Source: Mycobacteroides chelonae CCUG 47445 (GTDB taxonomy: Bacteria; Actinomycetota; Actinomycetes; Mycobacteriales; Mycobacteriaceae). From it: a DNA stretch of 64,000 nucleotides. Made by a program: the position numbers and the translations under genes. The notes beneath the pieces are model-generated. The model was not told where the DNA came from and did not search any database. It saw only the letters and a list, made by a program, of their open reading frames with translations. Below, one piece after another: positions 55,393-64,000 of the stretch (positions are counted from its first letter, which is position 1; each line of letters begins with the position of its first letter). The DNA lies in NCBI RefSeq assembly GCF_001632805.1, contig NZ_CP007220.1:620001-684000 (forward strand). Reading direction: 5' to 3'.

Positions 55393-56970
55393 ATGCGCAA
55401 ACTGGCCGTGGCGGCATCCGTGCTGCTCGTTGCCGGGTGTGGAGTGGGTAGGCCACCGGGAGCTGTCGACGGTGAGTACCTCACGGTGGGTACTACGGAC
55501 CGCGTTTCCACCCTCGACCCAGCGGGGGCTTACGACAACGGCTCGTTTCAGATCGAGAACCAGGTCTACCCATTTTTGATGAACTTCACCCCCGGGACCG
55601 GCGACCTCAAACCCGACTTGGCGTCATCGTGCGGCTTCAAAAACCCCACGGTGTACAGCTGCACGCTCAAGCCCGGCTCCGTGTTCGCCAACGGGCACAA
55701 GCTGACGTCCTCGGATGTGAAGTACTCGTACGACCGCGAGCGCGTGATCGACGATCCCAACGGGCCGCAGTCGCTGCTGGCCAACCTCGATCGTATTGAG
55801 ACACCCGATGACCTGACCGTCGACTTCCGGCTCAAACTCCCCAACGATCAGACGTTTCCTCAGGTGCTCGCCACCAATGCCGGACCCATCATCGATGAAG
55901 AGGTCTTCCCGCCGGACCGGCTGCTCGATGACGACGCCATCGCGCGTGCCGAGCCGTTCGCGGGTCCCTACACCATCACCTCGCACAGCAAGAACCAGCT
56001 GATCGGGTTGCGGGCCAATCCCACATACATTGGCGGACTGGGTAAGCCGCAATGGGAGCTGGTCGGTATCAAGTACTACACCGGTGGCGAGAACCTGAAG
56101 ATCGACATCGAGAACCGGGCCATCGACATCGCCTACCGGAGTCTGTCGCCCAACGACATCGAGACACTGCGGGTCAATCCGCGCCTTGCCGTGCACGAGG
56201 GGCCCGGTGGCGAGCTCCGATACATCGTCTTCAATCTCAAGACGATGCCGGGCGGCACGGATGCCCAGAAGCTCGCCGTCCGCAAGGCGGTGTCTTCGTT
56301 GGTTGATCGTGAAGCACTGTCCCGCAACGTGTACAAGGGCATCTATACCCCGGCCTATTCGGTGGTGCCGGACTCTATGACGGGTGCTACCGAATCATTC
56401 AAGACACTATATGGGGCCAAGCCCAACGTGGAGCTGGCTCGAAAGTTCTTGTCTGATGCCAAGATTTCAGTCCCGGTGCTCATAAATCTGCAGTACAACC
56501 CGGATCATTACGGGAGTAATTCATCGGAGGAGTACGCGGCGGTCAAGGGGCAACTCGAGTCGTCCGGCCTTTTCCGGGTGGATTTGCAGTCGACAGAGTG
56601 GGTTGCCTATCAGGAGAGGCGGTCATCGGACTCGTACCCCGTGTATCAGTTCGGTTGGTTCCCCGATTTCCCCGATCCTGACAACTATCTGACGCCATTC
56701 TTCATGCCGGACAACATGGTCGTGAACCACTTCGAGAACGACACCATCACGCGGCTCATCACCGCCGAGGCCACCGAACCCGACCGGGCCAAGCGCTTGA
56801 GCATCATCGGGCAGATCCAGGACCTGATGGCACGGGACTATATTTCGACGCTTCCGCTGCTCACCGGAAAACAGATTGCGGTGTCGGTGAAGAACGTCGA
56901 GGGGATCAAGCTCGGCCCCTCGTTCAAATTCCAGTTCACTCCGCTGAAGAAGACGGGCAGCGCCGCATGA
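55393..56970 (+). CDS. Peptide ABC transporter, substrate-binding lipoprotein (DppA/OppA family)
   Basis: A 525-residue SBP_bac_5-type binding protein anchored by a lipobox (L-V-A-G-C, C16). Family landmarks are VSTLDPAGAYDNGSFQIENQVYPFL, LKPDLASS, LKPGSVFANGHKLTSSDVKYSY and RKAVSSLVDREALSRNVYKGIYTPA. It captures di- or oligopeptides outside the membrane. The ATG at 55393 is 155 bases from the divergent epimerase. It overlaps the first permease gene by four bases; the four transporter genes form a single operon. Confidence 0.93.
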   Translation: MRKLAVAASVLLVAGCGVGRPPGAVDGEYLTVGTTDRVSTLDPAGAYDNGSFQIENQVYPFLMNFTPGTGDLKPDLASSCGFKNPTVYSCTLKPGSVFANGHKLTSSDVKYSYDRERVIDDPNGPQSLLANLDRIETPDDLTVDFRLKLPNDQTFPQVLATNAGPIIDEEVFPPDRLLDDDAIARAEPFAGPYTITSHSKNQLIGLRANPTYIGGLGKPQWELVGIKYYTGGENLKIDIENRAIDIAYRSLSPNDIETLRVNPRLAVHEGPGGELRYIVFNLKTMPGGTDAQKLAVRKAVSSLVDREALSRNVYKGIYTPAYSVVPDSMTGATESFKTLYGAKPNVELARKFLSDAKISVPVLINLQYNPDHYGSNSSEEYAAVKGQLESSGLFRVDLQSTEWVAYQERRSSDSYPVYQFGWFPDFPDPDNYLTPFFMPDNMVVNHFENDTITRLITAEATEPDRAKRLSIIGQIQDLMARDYISTLPLLTGKQIAVSVKNVEGIKLGPSFKFQFTPLKKTGSAA

Positions 56971-57992
56971 GCACCACGCTGCTGCGCTATCTCGGGGTAC
57001 GTCTGGCACTGATCATTCCGACGGCATGGATCCTGATGACGCTGGTGTTCGTGCTCATGCGCGGTATCGGCGATCCCATCACCGCACAGGCCGGTGGGCG
57101 GCTCACGCCCGCCGAGATCGCCAAACGCAAGGCCGAGGCGGGGTTCGACCGGCCCATCTGGACCCAATATTGGGAGTACCTCAGCGGCGTGCTGCGCGGG
57201 GACTTTGGGCGCACGTTGACCGACAAGCGATCGATAACCGACATCATCGTGGTCAACGGTGCCGCCACCCTCGAGCTTGCCGTCGGTGCGATCCTCTTGG
57301 CCCTGGTGGTAGGTATTCCCTTGGGGCGACTGGCGGCAACGCATCGTGACAAGATCACCGACGTGTCGTTACGACTGGCGGCGGTGTTCTTCTACGCGGC
57401 CCCGGTGTTCTTCGTCGCGATCCTGCTCAAGCTCTTCTTCTCGGTGAAACTGGGATGGTTGCCGGCCTCGGGGCGCAGCACCGTGGGGACCGAGATCGCG
57501 CTGGATGCCATGCCGCACCGCACCCACCTGCTGCTAGTCGACACCGTGTTGTACGGCAACAGTGGATATTTCGTGGACGCGCTCAAACATCTGGTGCTAC
57601 CGGTGCTGGCGCTTGGGCTGCTGACCGCCGGGGTGTTCCTGCGATTGGTGCGCGTCAATCTCTTGCAGACGTTGCGTGCGGGGTACGTGGACGCGGCCCG
57701 GGCCCGTGGGCTTTCGGAAAGAGTCGTCGTGGGTCGGCATGCCTTCCGGAACTCACTGGTGCCGGTGGTCACGGTGATGGGTATGCAGATTGCCATGCTG
57801 CTCGCCGGTGCCGTGCTGACCGAAACGGCCTTCGAATGGAATGGATTGGGCTCACAACTGGCGCACTATCTTTCGGCGCGTGACTTCGTCGCGGTGCAGG
57901 GCATTGTCACCGTGATCGCGATCATCGTGGCGGTGATGAGTTTCGTCATCGATGTGGTGGTCGCCTTTATCGACCCGAGGGTGAGGTTCTGA
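56967..57992 (+). CDS. Peptide ABC transporter permease (DppB-like)
   Basis: A 341-residue membrane protein with six helices. The loop that contacts the ATPase is DAARARGLSERVVVGRHAFRNSLVPVVTVMG. The N-terminal TAWILMTLVFVLMRGIGDPI and the PIWTQYWEYLSGVLRGDFGRT block are typical of DppB/OppB. It starts in an ATGA overlap with the binding protein and its stop shares one base with the ATG of the second permease. Confidence 0.93.
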   Translation: MSTTLLRYLGVRLALIIPTAWILMTLVFVLMRGIGDPITAQAGGRLTPAEIAKRKAEAGFDRPIWTQYWEYLSGVLRGDFGRTLTDKRSITDIIVVNGAATLELAVGAILLALVVGIPLGRLAATHRDKITDVSLRLAAVFFYAAPVFFVAILLKLFFSVKLGWLPASGRSTVGTEIALDAMPHRTHLLLVDTVLYGNSGYFVDALKHLVLPVLALGLLTAGVFLRLVRVNLLQTLRAGYVDAARARGLSERVVVGRHAFRNSLVPVVTVMGMQIAMLLAGAVLTETAFEWNGLGSQLAHYLSARDFVAVQGIVTVIAIIVAVMSFVIDVVVAFIDPRVRF

Positions 57993-58933
57993 TGACGGCA
58001 TCGGTCAGGGCACCTTTGGGGGACCGGCTACGCGGCCTGCCGGGTGTGGGTCTGTTGCGTTCCACGCATGGCCTGCAGCGGTTCACACTGGTGGCCGGTC
58101 TGGTCCTGGTCGCGGGATTTATCCTCGTTGCGATACTGGCGCCCTTGTTGGCGCCGTACGGGTTCGCCCAGACCAATGTGGACGGTGTCGATTTTGTGCG
58201 TCAGCAGGCGCCGTCCTGGCAGCACTGGTTCGGAACGTCGGTGCGTGGTGAAGATGTGTTCTCGCGGGTGCTGTTCGGTGCCCGCACCGCACTGCTGGTC
58301 ATAGTGACCTCGCTGGTGGTGTCCCTGCCGGTGGGCGTGGCGCTGGGTCTGACCTCCGGTTACCTGGGCGGCTGGCTGGACCGGGTGCTGGTGCTGGTGA
58401 TGGACGCGTTGTACGCCATGCCCTCCCTTCTGCTGGCCATCGTGGTGTCGATTGCGGTCACTGGTGGTCAATCCAGCACCGGCGGAGGCATTCTCGCCGC
58501 AGCCATTGCCATCATGGCCGTCTTTGTGCCGCAGTACTTCCGGGTGGTGCGCAACGCCACCGTTGGCGTCAAACAAGAGCCGTTCGTGGACGCCGCACGG
58601 GTCACCGGGGCCAGCACCCCACGAATCTTGTTCCGGCACATCCTGTCCAATGTCACCTCGTCGCTACCGGTGATCATCACCCTCAACGGTGCCGAGGCCA
58701 TCCTGACGCTGGCAGGACTCGGATTCCTCGGCTTCGGCATCGAACCCACCCAAGCCGCCGAATGGGGCTATGACCTGAACAAAGCGCTATCGGATGTGGC
58801 GAACGGCATTTGGTGGACGGGAGTCTTTCCCGGTACCGCCATTGTGCTGGTAGTGCTCGGGATGACGCTGGTGGGCGAGAGTCTCAACGAGATCATCAAC
58901 CCGCTCCTGCGGACCAGGCGGGGGGAAGCATGA
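57992..58933 (+). CDS. Peptide ABC transporter permease (DppC-like)
   Basis: A 313-residue permease with six helices. HWFGTSVRGEDVFSRVLFGART is the DppC/OppC hallmark and DAARVTGASTPRILFRHILSNV is the ATPase-contact loop. It is translationally coupled on both sides (TGATG before, ATGA after). Together with DppB it forms the membrane channel. Confidence 0.93.
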   Translation: MTASVRAPLGDRLRGLPGVGLLRSTHGLQRFTLVAGLVLVAGFILVAILAPLLAPYGFAQTNVDGVDFVRQQAPSWQHWFGTSVRGEDVFSRVLFGARTALLVIVTSLVVSLPVGVALGLTSGYLGGWLDRVLVLVMDALYAMPSLLLAIVVSIAVTGGQSSTGGGILAAAIAIMAVFVPQYFRVVRNATVGVKQEPFVDAARVTGASTPRILFRHILSNVTSSLPVIITLNGAEAILTLAGLGFLGFGIEPTQAAEWGYDLNKALSDVANGIWWTGVFPGTAIVLVVLGMTLVGESLNEIINPLLRTRRGEA

Positions 58934-60573
58934 GCGATAAGGAACCGTTGGCCGCTCTGTCGTTCCGGTCGCTGTCGGTGACCTTCAGCACCGACAGCGG
59001 CTCCGTCGCTGCCGTCGAAGATGTGTCATTCGACGTCAGGCCGGGAGAGGTGCTGGCGGTCGTCGGTGAGTCGGGTTCGGGTAAGTCGGTGTCCTCGCGC
59101 ACCGCCATCCGGCTGCTCCCCGAGACCGCACGCATTACCGGTTCAGTCCTGCTCGACGGCCGCGACGTGACCACGTTGTCGGCTCGCGAGCTGACAGCCA
59201 TGCGCGGCAAGGACATCGCCATGGTTTTCCAGGAGCCCGGTGCGGCACTGGATCCTCTGTTCACCATCGGATATCAAGTGAGTGAGGCGGTCCGCGCGCA
59301 CTCGGATATGACACGCGCACAGGCCCGCGCGCGTGTCATCGAACTACTCAAGCTTGTACAGCTGCCCGATCCAGAGCGTCGTTACGACTGCTATCCGCAT
59401 CAGCTCTCCGGTGGCCAGAAACAGCGTGTGGTCATCGCGATCGCCATCGCGTGTGACCCCACGGTCATCATCGCCGATGAACCGACCACCGCCCTGGACG
59501 TGACGGTGCAGGCCGAAATCTTGGAACTCCTCAGAGATCTGCGGGACAGGATCGGCAGTGCGATCGTGCTCATCACCCACAACATGGGTGTGGTGGCCGA
59601 TATCGCCGACCGAGTCGTCGTCATGAAGCAGGGGAAGGTCGTCGAAATAGCGCCGGTGGAACAGCTTTTCGCTGAGCCGGCCGAACCGTACACCCGGGCG
59701 CTGCTGGCGGCGGTCCCGCACCTGGGACAGGGAGACCCCGAACATGCTCCCACCCAGGCCGGGGAACCGGCCGAGCCCGTCCTGGAGGTGTCCCACCTGG
59801 TCGTGGAGTTCCCCGGTCTACTGGGTCGCTCATCCTTCCGTGCGGTCGACGATGTGAGCTTCAGTATTGGCCGTGGGAAGACCCTCGGGCTGGTGGGGGA
59901 GTCGGGCTCCGGAAAGTCGACCATCGGGCGATGCGTGGCCGCGCTGCAGCAGCCTGCCTCGGGTTCGGTGCGGATGCTTGGGCAGGAGCTCGTGGGCATG
60001 AGTCAACGCAAGCTGCGCCCGCTGCGCGCCAAGTTCGGGTTCGTCTTTCAGGACCCCGCAACCTCGCTGAATCCGAAAATGCGTGTGGGTGACTGTATTG
60101 CCGAGCCCATGCGGGTGCACCGATATGGCGATCAGCGCAAGATTCTCACCCGCGTGGCTGAGTTGATCGATGCCGTGCAGCTTCCGGCCGGCACGGAGAA
60201 TCGTTATCCCCATGAATTGTCCGGGGGGCAACGCCAGCGTGCCAACCTGGCCCGGGCGCTTGCACTGGGACCCGACCTGTTGGTCGCCGACGAGCCCACC
60301 AGCGCGCTTGACGTGTCGGTACAGGCGGCCGTCCTGGACCTGTTCGAGGAACTACAGCGTCAGTGGCAGTTCGCCTGCCTATTCATCAGTCACGATCTGG
60401 CCGTGGTGGATCGACTGGCCGACGAGGTTGCGGTGCTGCGCCACGGTGTCCTGGAAGAGTTGGGCCCGCGCCGCGAGATTCTGCATAACCCGTCCACCGA
60501 ATACACCCGCACATTGGTTGCCGCTGTGCCGGTTCCGGATCCCGTAGAACAACGGCGGCGGCGCGGACTCTAA
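58930..60573 (+). CDS. Peptide ABC transporter ATPase, fused double cassette (DppD-DppF-like)
   Basis: A 547-residue protein with two complete ATPase domains. The first has Walker A GESGSGKS near residue 47, the signature LSGGQKQR and Walker B VIIADEP. The second has Walker A GESGSGKST near residue 320, LSGGQRQR and LLVADEPTSALD. It is the fused form that replaces separate DppD and DppF. The ATG at 58930 overlaps dppC by four bases. Its end overlaps the convergent lipase gene by four bases. Confidence 0.94.
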   Translation: MSDKEPLAALSFRSLSVTFSTDSGSVAAVEDVSFDVRPGEVLAVVGESGSGKSVSSRTAIRLLPETARITGSVLLDGRDVTTLSARELTAMRGKDIAMVFQEPGAALDPLFTIGYQVSEAVRAHSDMTRAQARARVIELLKLVQLPDPERRYDCYPHQLSGGQKQRVVIAIAIACDPTVIIADEPTTALDVTVQAEILELLRDLRDRIGSAIVLITHNMGVVADIADRVVVMKQGKVVEIAPVEQLFAEPAEPYTRALLAAVPHLGQGDPEHAPTQAGEPAEPVLEVSHLVVEFPGLLGRSSFRAVDDVSFSIGRGKTLGLVGESGSGKSTIGRCVAALQQPASGSVRMLGQELVGMSQRKLRPLRAKFGFVFQDPATSLNPKMRVGDCIAEPMRVHRYGDQRKILTRVAELIDAVQLPAGTENRYPHELSGGQRQRANLARALALGPDLLVADEPTSALDVSVQAAVLDLFEELQRQWQFACLFISHDLAVVDRLADEVAVLRHGVLEELGPRREILHNPSTEYTRTLVAAVPVPDPVEQRRRRGL

Positions 60574-62501
60574 GAGTCGCCTGCGGCGTGTTCGTGGGAC
60601 GGCCCGTCTGCGGACTTCTTGTGGTCGCCGGAATCCGGGCGGGAGCGCGTACCCGAATGTCCTGCCTTGCTGTCACCGCTACCCGCTGCCGATCCAGGGC
60701 CTGATCCCGACGTGCTCGTGGTCGCTTTCGGCGTGGAGGACTGTTGCCCGCCAATGCTGTTCGATGATCCACTGCGTGCGGATGTGCCGTTGGTGGCGTG
60801 CATCTCCGGTCCCGCGCCCGTGGTCGCCGTGCCGCCCGTCGCGCTATCCGTCGGTGACTTGGCCGTCTTCGAGGTCTTCGTGGACGGCGAATCCGTTGCG
60901 GTGCGGCCAGTCGGGTGCCCTGCGGGCTTACCGCCCGGCGTAGTGCCGCTGCGCTCGGCTACCCCGTTGGCACCGATGCCGATTTTCGTTGTGATTCCCG
61001 TGGGTTCAGGCGCCGGGGGCTTCTGGTCCGTCTTGGCGGGGTGATCCGCCGGTGGGGAGCTCTTGGTGCTCGGCGCCCGTTCTGCAGGGCTGCTGGCGAC
61101 TGTCACACCGTGCGTTTCGCTGATGGAGACCGATTGACCATTGCGCTTCAGCGTGACATCGCGCCCCGCTACCTCGAGTGTCGCCCCCGAGGGCGTGGTG
61201 ACCGTGGTGCCGGTAGCAGACTTGCCAGTTGATTCGCGAGATTGCCTGGCAGCGTTCTGTTGTGCGGCACCGGGTTGCTCGTCGATGGTCGCGACGACCT
61301 TGCCGCCCTCGGACACGGTCGTCGTGCCGCCGTCGCGGGTGAGAGTGGTACCCGGATTGACCTTGACCTGATCGGCCGTGCGCGGCGCCGACTGGCTGGA
61401 CTTGAGGTAATTGGTCACCGCCGAGATGACGTCCCCGGTGTTCAGGCCGTGGTCTACCGCCCCGTCTCGCGGCACGCCGGGCAACGAATGCACTTCCATG
61501 TTGACCGCCGTGGAACCCGGTGCCGCTGTGATGAATTGAGCCCGGTATGGCGTAGCCACCACGTCGTCCTTGGTGCTCACCACCAGATAGTCGACACCAG
61601 GTTTGGTGTCCGGAAGCTTGTCGAGTTTCTCGAGAAATCGGCTGCCGACGGTTTGTTGCGCTAACGACGGCCACGCCAATGTGCTGGCGGCCGTGTAGAT
61701 CACGTCTTTGACGGGCTTCCAGCCGTTGATATCGACGGAATTGCCGACGGGGCCGACGAAGTCCGCGAGCCCGCTGAAGGTGGTGCCGTGGGTAGACGGC
61801 GCCAACTGAACGACGTTGGCGACCCTGTCAGATTTGTCCTGCGCCACGAAATTCTTGATCAGCAGGCCGCCCTGTGAATGGCCTACCAGGTCGACCTTGC
61901 CCGCGCCGGTTTGGTCCAAGACCGTCGCTACTTCGTCGGCGAGCTGTTGGGTGGACACCTCGACGTCACCGAATCCGCGCAGCCCGATCTTTTTTCCGAT
62001 CGACCCGACGAGACCCTGGAATCCCTTCTGTCCGTATTCGAAAGTGAATGCCTTCATTCCGGCATCGTGCAGACTTGTCGTCATAGCGTCCCAGTACTTT
62101 TGATTCTCGGCGGTCCCGTGTATCAAGACCACCGGGATACTCCCGGGTGCGGGACTGCCGGCTTCGGAAGGGGACGTGAGGGATTCGGACGTGATGACCG
62201 CGTCGAGCCCCCGGCCGTTCTCGCCCGGGTTCAGTGAAACGGTGGCGCGCCGGGTGATCGTCAAGCTTTCCAGAGGTGTCGAGCTGGAGGTCAGGGAGAT
62301 GAAACCCGATTCGACCGTGAGTGTCACAGGACCGGCCACTGGCAGCTCGGGCCTTACCCGCAGGGCGGTAGGCGTTCCGTCTGTGACAACCAATGATGCG
62401 ACCAGTGCCGCGGCCAGCAGGCCGCGCAGCCTGCGTGCACGCGGGTGATGTGAGGACAGATTCCGGAGGTCACTGCTCGCGCGGTGCGACGCCGTCGGCA
62501 T
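60570..62501 (-). CDS. Exported lipase/esterase with a long low-complexity C-terminal tail
   Basis: A 643-residue protein. A basic N terminus and a hydrophobic stretch (residues 25-40) form a signal sequence. The alpha/beta-hydrolase domain spans about 115-370, with VVLIHGTAENQKYW as the oxyanion region, S209 in G-H-S-Q-G as nucleophile, and a histidine in DHGLNTGDV as base, as in lipase class 2/EstA proteins. Residues 370-480 hold short strand-rich pieces. The last 160 residues are almost only Ser, Thr, Gly, Pro, Lys and Ala and are probably disordered. The tail may anchor the enzyme in the cell envelope; that is inference. Confidence 0.85.
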   Translation of the reverse strand: MPTASHRASSDLRNLSSHHPRARRLRGLLAAALVASLVVTDGTPTALRVRPELPVAGPVTLTVESGFISLTSSSTPLESLTITRRATVSLNPGENGRGLDAVITSESLTSPSEAGSPAPGSIPVVLIHGTAENQKYWDAMTTSLHDAGMKAFTFEYGQKGFQGLVGSIGKKIGLRGFGDVEVSTQQLADEVATVLDQTGAGKVDLVGHSQGGLLIKNFVAQDKSDRVANVVQLAPSTHGTTFSGLADFVGPVGNSVDINGWKPVKDVIYTAASTLAWPSLAQQTVGSRFLEKLDKLPDTKPGVDYLVVSTKDDVVATPYRAQFITAAPGSTAVNMEVHSLPGVPRDGAVDHGLNTGDVISAVTNYLKSSQSAPRTADQVKVNPGTTLTRDGGTTTVSEGGKVVATIDEQPGAAQQNAARQSRESTGKSATGTTVTTPSGATLEVAGRDVTLKRNGQSVSISETHGVTVASSPAERAPSTKSSPPADHPAKTDQKPPAPEPTGITTKIGIGANGVAERSGTTPGGKPAGHPTGRTATDSPSTKTSKTAKSPTDSATGGTATTGAGPEMHATNGTSARSGSSNSIGGQQSSTPKATTSTSGSGPGSAAGSGDSKAGHSGTRSRPDSGDHKKSADGPSHEHAAGDS

Positions 62502-62605
62502 GAAGACGACGGTAGGTGTTCAACCGGCGGATTGCATGTCGAGAACGCCAATTTTGTTGCAACACTGGCAGTTTGTGACTGGCATCACGGTGGACGTTCG
62601 ATTGG

Positions 62606-64000
62606 CTAGCCCAGAAGTGAGAAGGGCCGCGCCTCCTCGATCTCCAATGCCAACTCGAGCAACGTGCGTTCACTGCCGCGACGACCACTGAACATGACCC
62701 CGATAGGCAGGCCGTCGGGATCCTGGCCGAGCGGCAGCGATATCGCCGGAGCACCGGATGCGTTGTGCACCGGAGTGAATCCCACATAGGAGCTCAGCTT
62801 GTCCAGCAACACCTCGGGATCCTGGTCGGGGGTGAGGTACCCGATCCGCGGCGTGGTGTGGGTCAGCACCGGAGTGAGCACTGCGTCGATGCCGGTGGTA
62901 AATCCTCGCTCGTACACCCGGGCCGATGCGGCCAGCCGGGCCAAGAACAGCGGCGTGCGATACGACCGCCGGACAAACCTGCGACTGAGCCCGACCGTGA
63001 GCGGATCCAGCCGGGAGGCGTCGAACCCGTCGAATAACCGGGGGCCACCCTTGGCGACCGCGAACGCCAAGAAGGACCAGTAATCCTCGAAGTCGACCTT
63101 GAAAGAGGGCAGGACCGCCGGTGCGTACGGCTCGACGGTGTGGCCAAGTGATTCAAGCAATTCCGCCGCGGAATTCACCGCTTGCCGGGTCGCGGTATCC
63201 GTGGCCGGAGTAAACGGGGAATCCATGCACAACCCGATGCGCAGCCGCTGCTGCACCGGGCGATCCACGCGGCCGATCGGCGTCAGCTTGGGGTTGCGAT
63301 AGTGCAGCTCGGCCGCCTCGAAGAACCGTGCGCAGTCGCGGACGCTGCGAACCAGCACCCCGTCGGCGACGATCTTCACGGGCGCCGAGCTGCTCGACGG
63401 ATCGCCCAAAAGCCTTCCGCGACTGGGTTTGAGGCCTACCAGACCGCAGGCGGCCGCCGGAATCCGAATGGAACCGCCGCCGTCGTTACCGTGGGCGATC
63501 GGTACCACCCCGGCGGCCACCAGTGCGGCCGAGCCGCCCGAGGATCCTCCGGCTGAGAAGTCGGTATGCCAGGGGTTGCGTGTGACCGAGCCGCCCGAAC
63601 GTTCCGTACTGGCCGACCAGCCGTATTCGGGCATGGTCGTCGATGCGATGGGGACCAACCCGGTGCTGAGGAACTGCTGCGTGAATGGTCCGTCTGCGGT
63701 CTGCAGTATCGGTGTAATCGCCGCGGAGCCTTCGGTCAGCGGCATGCCCGCGACATGGATGTTGCACTTTGTCGCGGTGGGCACGCCCCGAAAAGCGGCG
63801 GAGTCTTCGGCGGCATCCTCGATCTGTTGTGCGCGTTCCCGTGCCCGCGGAAAATCCTTGAACTCGACCGCATTGAGCGCAGGGTTGACGCGCTCTAGGC
63901 GCACGATGGCGGCGTCGGCACACTCTGCGGCGGTGACCTCGCCCGAGGCGATCCGCTCCGCAACCCCGGTGGCATCCAGGTCGCCCAGGGCGTCCTCGGT
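62606..64000 (-). CDS. Amidase-signature hydrolase, N terminus beyond the right edge
   Basis: At least 465 residues. The frame stays open to base 64000, and the bases beyond the first internal start (GTG at 63904) encode an expected amidase N-terminal helix (IASGEVTAAECADAAIVRLERVNPALNAV). The catalytic Ser-cisSer-Lys system is visible: lysine in PTATKCNIHVAG and serines in GGSSGGSAALVAAGVVPIAHGNDGGGSIRIPAA. The usual V-K-D-N around the lysine is T-K-C-N here, a notable change. The amide substrate is unknown. Confidence 0.88.
   Translation of the reverse strand, partial: TEDALGDLDATGVAERIASGEVTAAECADAAIVRLERVNPALNAVEFKDFPRARERAQQIEDAAEDSAAFRGVPTATKCNIHVAGMPLTEGSAAITPILQTADGPFTQQFLSTGLVPIASTTMPEYGWSASTERSGGSVTRNPWHTDFSAGGSSGGSAALVAAGVVPIAHGNDGGGSIRIPAAACGLVGLKPSRGRLLGDPSSSSAPVKIVADGVLVRSVRDCARFFEAAELHYRNPKLTPIGRVDRPVQQRLRIGLCMDSPFTPATDTATRQAVNSAAELLESLGHTVEPYAPAVLPSFKVDFEDYWSFLAFAVAKGGPRLFDGFDASRLDPLTVGLSRRFVRRSYRTPLFLARLAASARVYERGFTTGIDAVLTPVLTHTTPRIGYLTPDQDPEVLLDKLSSYVGFTPVHNASGAPAISLPLGQDPDGLPIGVMFSGRRGSERTLLELALEIEEARPFSLLG

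Overview
The window looks like chromosome of a rapidly growing mycobacterium. An abscessus/chelonae-type Mycobacteroides is my best guess; this rests on remembered gene content, not on a search. The grounds are high G+C coding, PE, PPE and EsxG/EsxH proteins, PhoPR, a DyP-peroxidase/encapsulin pair, and a gene order that follows the M. tuberculosis Rv0756c-phoPR-Rv0759c and purD...purF region. Accessory genes are interspersed.

Layout. 1-7094: the C-terminal module of a nonribosomal peptide synthetase (window-truncated; partial condensation, adenylation, carrier and terminal reductase domains). It runs in one direction into a PE gene, an EsxG/EsxH-type pair and a small heavy-metal-associated protein. 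An opposite-strand methyltransferase and a PPE gene follow. 7244-9269: an FAD oxidoreductase with a DUF202 membrane protein, tRNA-Thr(TGT), and a small HNH protein. 9278-12756: a decapeptide-repeat protein, phoP-phoR with a PhoP box in front, and a HIT protein. 12766-20239: a DMT exporter and LysR regulator, a probable di-iron protein with its own ferredoxin reductase, and an epoxide-hydrolase-like/N-acyl-amino-acid-deacylase pair facing a TetR gene across a strong palindrome.

20272-52310 is the purine block. purD, purB, purC, purS-purQ, purL and purF all lie on the + strand. They are interleaved with tandem Tat esterases, an aminotransferase, a TetR regulator, a CYP126-like P450, oligopeptidase B, an SDR, a sugar transporter, a glutathione peroxidase, a KsdD-like flavoprotein, a metallo-beta-lactamase-fold protein, encapsulin and DyP peroxidase, an M18 aminopeptidase, a lipoprotein, a membrane alpha/beta hydrolase and a CAAX protease. 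Many of these genes, including purD, purB, purC, purS and purL, carry TANNNT 6-7 bases before the start codon, which is the mark of leaderless transcription.

52307-64000: purM does not follow purF. Instead there is an SRPBCC-like protein and an AraC regulator, an SDR gene remnant, an epimerase, a complete dipeptide/oligopeptide ABC transporter operon, a secreted lipase with a long disordered tail, and an amidase cut by the right edge. No insertion sequence, prophage, CRISPR array or rRNA was seen.
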